Positions 7,161 through 9,861 of a stretch of DNA of 9,861 nt are shown here, piece after piece (position 1 is the stretch's first letter; each line of letters starts with the position of its first letter). The translations under genes were made by a program, and so were the position numbers. The stretch is taken from assembly GCA_947628245.1 (NCBI GenBank), contig CANQZH010000025.1:1-9861 (forward strand), given 5' to 3'. This DNA comes from an uncultured Bacilli bacterium (GTDB lineage Bacteria > Bacillota_I > Bacilli_A > RF39 > UBA660). Below the pieces are notes generated by a model that made no database searches, had not been told where the DNA came from, and was given only the letters and a program-made list of their open reading frames with translations.

Positions 7161-8346
7161 CTATTTCACCTCCAAATAAATCTAATGTCTTTTCATAATT
7201 TTTAGGAATATAACCTATAAATTTAGAAACTATTGGATAAATATGATATGTGTTTTCTTCTTCTTTAATAAAATCATACTCTTTCATATAATTTATTACT
7301 TCATTAATGAAATTTTCTTGAGACATTTCCCGATGATTCTTACTAAAATAAATTATATTTTCATTTCTTACTTCTTTAATAATTCGTTTAAATTCTTCTT
7401 TACTTAAAACTAAAATTTCGTTAGGAGGAAGAATAAACTTTTCTTCATCAATTTTTTGTAAAAGATGATAATTTACCATTAAAACAATGTCACTAATAGC
7501 TTTATTATTGGGAAAATCAAAACTTTCTTTATCATATGGATATAATAATAGTTGCATATTTTTAGAAACTTCTAGTTCACTTGCCGTATACTTACTTAAT
7601 TCATTTTTAATGACACTTCTAAATTTCCTTATGTAATCAATTTCAAATTCAGTTAAATCTTTTGTATAACTAACAAGTGAGTAAAATAAATGACGATAGA
7701 CTTTGTATCTTCTAACATCTCCAATATTTTCATTTTGATTGGTAAATTCATCATTTATATAATCTTCAATTGTTTGATATTCTAAAATATTATTTTTAAA
7801 TTCTCTAACATAATAATTAGAAATTCCTGTTGTTTCATATAAAGCTTCAGCATTTTTATCTTCCGTAAATAATTTTTGTTCATCAACAATTTTAATAATT
7901 CCAACATCTTTTAAATGGTTAATTACGTTTGATAAACATTTACGATGATGAAGTAAATTCCAATTTGGAATAGTATTAAGTTTTAGGGAAATTGCGGTAT
8001 TAGTTATGTATTCAATTAAGTCTGATAATATAAATTGTTCTAATTTAGGTTTATCTTCTAAAAATAGTAAAATAATAAATAACATTACATATTCAATTTT
8101 ATCTTTAAAAGCATTGATGCCCATATAAGCTTTGGGACAAGCCGGAATTTTTTCTAATTTAATAAAGCGATCATTTACTATTAGTCTACTCCCCAATTTA
8201 TTTTGAATGAAGTTTTTATAATAATCTAAGTTGTTTTTAATACTATAATAAAGATTTGGATTATTGTCCTTTATACACCAATAATTATTTAATAGATATT
8301 CTAATTCTTTTGTTTTACCATCCATTTCTTTTGTTTTACTGTCCAT
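7147..8346 (-). CDS. jetB: Wadjet JetB, MukE/KITE-like subunit (TIGR02678 / DUF2398 type)
   Basis: JetB is the small winged-helix subunit that binds the kleisin JetA and the DNA, comparable to MukE. The protein has 399 residues. The family signature is the stretch at about 51-76, 'LGSRLIVNDRFIKLEKIPAC' followed by 'MGI', then 'EYVMLFIILLFLEDK' at about 85-99 and a helix-rich part with winged-helix-like segments (about 105-160). The ATG at 8346 overlaps the jetA stop by one base (TAATG) and is preceded by GGGTGA at 8353-8358, 6 nt away, so its translation is probably coupled to jetA. The first 14 residues are a near-perfect duplication, MDSKTKE then MDGKTKE, encoded by a 21-bp tandem repeat. 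A second ATG at 8325 lacks a ribosome-binding site. The stop is TAA inside the start of jetC. Assignment is by conserved-pattern recognition and by its place between jetA and jetC. Confidence 0.87.
   Translation of the reverse strand: MDSKTKEMDGKTKELEYLLNNYWCIKDNNPNLYYSIKNNLDYYKNFIQNKLGSRLIVNDRFIKLEKIPACPKAYMGINAFKDKIEYVMLFIILLFLEDKPKLEQFILSDLIEYITNTAISLKLNTIPNWNLLHHRKCLSNVINHLKDVGIIKIVDEQKLFTEDKNAEALYETTGISNYYVREFKNNILEYQTIEDYINDEFTNQNENIGDVRRYKVYRHLFYSLVSYTKDLTEFEIDYIRKFRSVIKNELSKYTASELEVSKNMQLLLYPYDKESFDFPNNKAISDIVLMVNYHLLQKIDEEKFILPPNEILVLSKEEFKRIIKEVRNENIIYFSKNHREMSQENFINEVINYMKEYDFIKEEENTYHIYPIVSKFIGYIPKNYEKTLDLFGGEIDESK
7161..7173 (-). promoter_or_regulatory. Strong ribosome-binding site of jetC inside the jetB end
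   Basis: The minus strand reads GGAGGTGA at 7173-7166, a near-complete anti-16S match, 5 nt before the jetC ATG. It lies within the last codons of jetB. It is clearly stronger than the GGGTG-type sites of jetA and jetB, so the motor subunit may be translated at a higher rate than its partners. Confidence 0.8.
8305..8346 (-). repeat. 21-bp tandem duplication at the jetB start
   Basis: Two adjacent 21-bp units (8346-8326 and 8325-8305) are identical at 19 of 21 positions. Each begins with ATG and shares GTAAAACAAAAGAA. Translation gives MDSKTKE and MDGKTKE. The duplication is in frame and adds seven residues before the conserved domain. It probably arose by slippage, and because it keeps the frame it should be harmless. 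It creates two in-frame start codons, only the first of which has a ribosome-binding site. Confidence 0.85.
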
Positions 8347-9809
8347 TATATATCACCCATAAATTCTATTTCTAAACTATCCATAAAAAATACACCATCA
8401 GGAGAAATTATTTTACATTCACCTTTATCTTTTTTTATTTCATAGCTAAGGCCAAATTCAGTTTCTTTCTTTAAAAGAGAACCCGCTAATAATTTTTCAA
8501 TATATCTTCTTTCTATTTTAGTTAAGTTTATTTCATCTTTTAATATTATTTTTTTATTTTTAACTAATTTTTTTAAAATTTGGCGATTGTTTTCTTGCTC
8601 CTCACGATATTTTTGAAGAATTTCTTTTTTTTCAAGGCTTTTATCAACTATTGGTTCAATAACATTTCGTTCTTTTTTGGCCTTTGTTCTTGAAGATAAA
8701 GTAATTTCAATAGGAGGAATATCATAAGTATTTATGATTGCATCAGTATTTATATTTGAGTTGCCAACAAAATGACGAACATTAGATATGCCAATTACTA
8801 CTGATGCATATTTATGGGCTTCATCAATATTTTCTAGACTATCAAATAATTTACATAAATGTTTAAATTCTTCGCGACGACTTGTCATATTACCGTGAAG
8901 TTCAATTAATACATTAGCATATTTAGTAATTTTGACAATTATATTATTAGTCGTTTCCATTAATTTAGTACCTTCACTAACGGAAGTAGCTGTACCACAA
9001 AACCATTTAAAAATGTTAGTGATTTTACCTAAATTTACTTCTTTAAAGTGATTAAAATCAAATTTATCAAATAACATAGGATTATTTTTATAATAGCTAT
9101 TTAATTTGTTTAATAACTCATTTATTTTTTCTTCATCTATTTTATTAATGCTTTCGATAATAAAATAGATATTTTTTTGATATCCTTTAATAAAATCATT
9201 TAAATATTTAATAATATCAGCTTTAAATTGAAGAAATAATATACTTTGAATTAACTCATCACTTTTAGGTTCATTAAATTTTTTTAAAAAATCTTGATAA
9301 TTCTCATTTAAACGGTTAAAATCATCATTTAAATTGTTCCATAATTCATTAACCTCTTCATTAGTTAAGTTAATAACATTTTCCATTTTAGAAATAGTTA
9401 TTTTTAAACGTTCAAATAATTTAGGCTCTAAAGAAGAAGTTTTAATTTCCATTTCTTCTAAGACTAACATTAATCTTTCAATTTCAGTTGCATATTCAGT
9501 TAACTGATATCTAAATTTTTTATTTTTAAATTCTTCGACGGTTGTAGCATTTTTGGTATCTTGCATTTTAGTTAAGCTATACCATTCAACTAAAGTTTCT
9601 AAATCTCGTTCACATTCTTCAATTGTGTATTCGTTAAAAATTTCATTTTCTTTTAATTCATTATAAATATCTTCTTTATATAGCCAATATTCTAATTTTT
9701 CATAGTGGAGATAAAAAGTTCGCATTATGGGTCTATAACGCCAAGAGTTTTCGGCATTTAAATATTTTGTTTCGTATATTTGCTTTGTTAATTTTTCATT
9801 TACTACCAT
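8346..9809 (-). CDS. jetA: Wadjet JetA, kleisin-like (MukF-like) subunit (TIGR02677 / DUF2397 type)
   Basis: JetA is the kleisin-like subunit that bridges the JetC heads and carries JetB, comparable to MukF. From the ATG at 9809 the protein has 487 residues. CGGGTG at 9815-9820 lies 5 nt upstream. A TTG at 9851 would add 14 residues but has no ribosome-binding site, and an in-frame TAA at 9855-9857 shows the gene starts within the window. The N-terminal winged-helix-like part (about 11-110) holds the TIGR02677 hallmarks: 'KYLNAENSWRYRPIMRTFY', then 'LVEWYSLT', then 'TVEEFKNKKFRYQLT'. The middle (about 110-390) is helical. The C-terminal part (about 415-487) has a compact helix-then-strand pattern ending 'SPDGVFFMDSLEIEFMGDI', consistent with the kleisin C-terminal domain that contacts an SMC head. 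It is first in the operon and ends with TAA overlapping the jetB ATG. The main promoter is probably upstream of the window edge. Confidence 0.87.
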   Translation of the reverse strand: MVVNEKLTKQIYETKYLNAENSWRYRPIMRTFYLHYEKLEYWLYKEDIYNELKENEIFNEYTIEECERDLETLVEWYSLTKMQDTKNATTVEEFKNKKFRYQLTEYATEIERLMLVLEEMEIKTSSLEPKLFERLKITISKMENVINLTNEEVNELWNNLNDDFNRLNENYQDFLKKFNEPKSDELIQSILFLQFKADIIKYLNDFIKGYQKNIYFIIESINKIDEEKINELLNKLNSYYKNNPMLFDKFDFNHFKEVNLGKITNIFKWFCGTATSVSEGTKLMETTNNIIVKITKYANVLIELHGNMTSRREEFKHLCKLFDSLENIDEAHKYASVVIGISNVRHFVGNSNINTDAIINTYDIPPIEITLSSRTKAKKERNVIEPIVDKSLEKKEILQKYREEQENNRQILKKLVKNKKIILKDEINLTKIERRYIEKLLAGSLLKKETEFGLSYEIKKDKGECKIISPDGVFFMDSLEIEFMGDI

Positions 9810-9861
9810 ATTAACACCCGCTTTGGGTATTATATTACCATATTTTGGCAATTTTTAAAGA

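Noticed and set aside
9829..9834. TATAAT on the minus strand as the jetA promoter
   Set aside because: The -35 region is poor and the leader would be about 13 nt, barely including the ribosome-binding site; the true promoter is more likely beyond the window.
9810..9851. TTG at 9851 as the jetA start
   Set aside because: No ribosome-binding site precedes it, while ATG 9809 has CGGGTG 5 nt upstream and the family's conserved region begins soon after it.
1862..9851. Wadjet type I or III assignment
   Set aside because: JetA, JetB and JetD patterns match TIGR02677, TIGR02678 and TIGR02679/DUF2399 better than the DUF3375/DUF4194/DUF3322-DUF2220 set of type I; a profile search would settle type II against III.
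1..9861. Alternative genetic code (TGA = Trp) because of the extreme AT content
   Set aside because: Trp codons read TGG (for example in JetA near 9740), and jetC ends at TGA exactly where the next gene starts, so TGA acts as a stop.
1..9861. CRISPR array, IS element, tRNA or riboswitch
   Set aside because: Almost the whole window is coding on one strand, and the gaps of 56 and 104 bp show no repeats, cloverleaf or aptamer-like structure.

Overview
The window is very AT-rich (roughly one-fifth G+C by eye). Its proteins are dominated by Lys, Asn, Ile, Leu and Glu. TGG is used for Trp, TGA is used as a stop (jetC), and Shine-Dalgarno sites are purine-rich. This fits a low-GC Firmicute, in the Clostridia or an AT-rich gut Bacilli lineage, using the standard bacterial code. 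No species can be named from the sequence. All six genes lie on the minus strand, so transcription runs from the high-numbered end to the low-numbered end. No transposase, integrase, tRNA, rRNA or CRISPR array was seen.

Region 9809-1862 is a complete four-gene Wadjet (JetABCD) anti-plasmid operon in the order jetA-jetB-jetC-jetD. The genes overlap by 1, 14 and about 23 bp, so translation is probably coupled. The protein signatures match the TIGR02677 / TIGR02678 / TIGR02680 / TIGR02679 set, which is the type II Wadjet architecture. JetC is the SMC/MukB-like ATPase motor with intact Walker A, signature and Walker B motifs. JetA is the kleisin-like (MukF-like) subunit and JetB the MukE/KITE-like subunit. 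JetD carries a Toprim-type nuclease domain with its acidic residues in place. In characterised Wadjet systems JetABC extrudes loops on small circular DNA and JetD cleaves it. The motifs here suggest a functional system.

Region 1861-1 holds a 104-bp AT-rich gap with a good extended -10 promoter, then two further minus-strand genes. The first is a stand-alone HipA-like kinase of a Firmicute family, with the kinase residues present and no HipB antitoxin beside it. The second is the start of a PRiA4_ORF3-like protein that runs off the window edge. Each has its own candidate extended -10 promoter, so they are probably expressed separately from the Wadjet operon. Whether they cooperate with Wadjet or are only neighbours in an accessory island cannot be decided from this window.

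For several genes the longest possible reading frame starts too early. Ribosome-binding sites favour starts at 1748 (hipA-like), 3121 (jetD) and 9809 (jetA).
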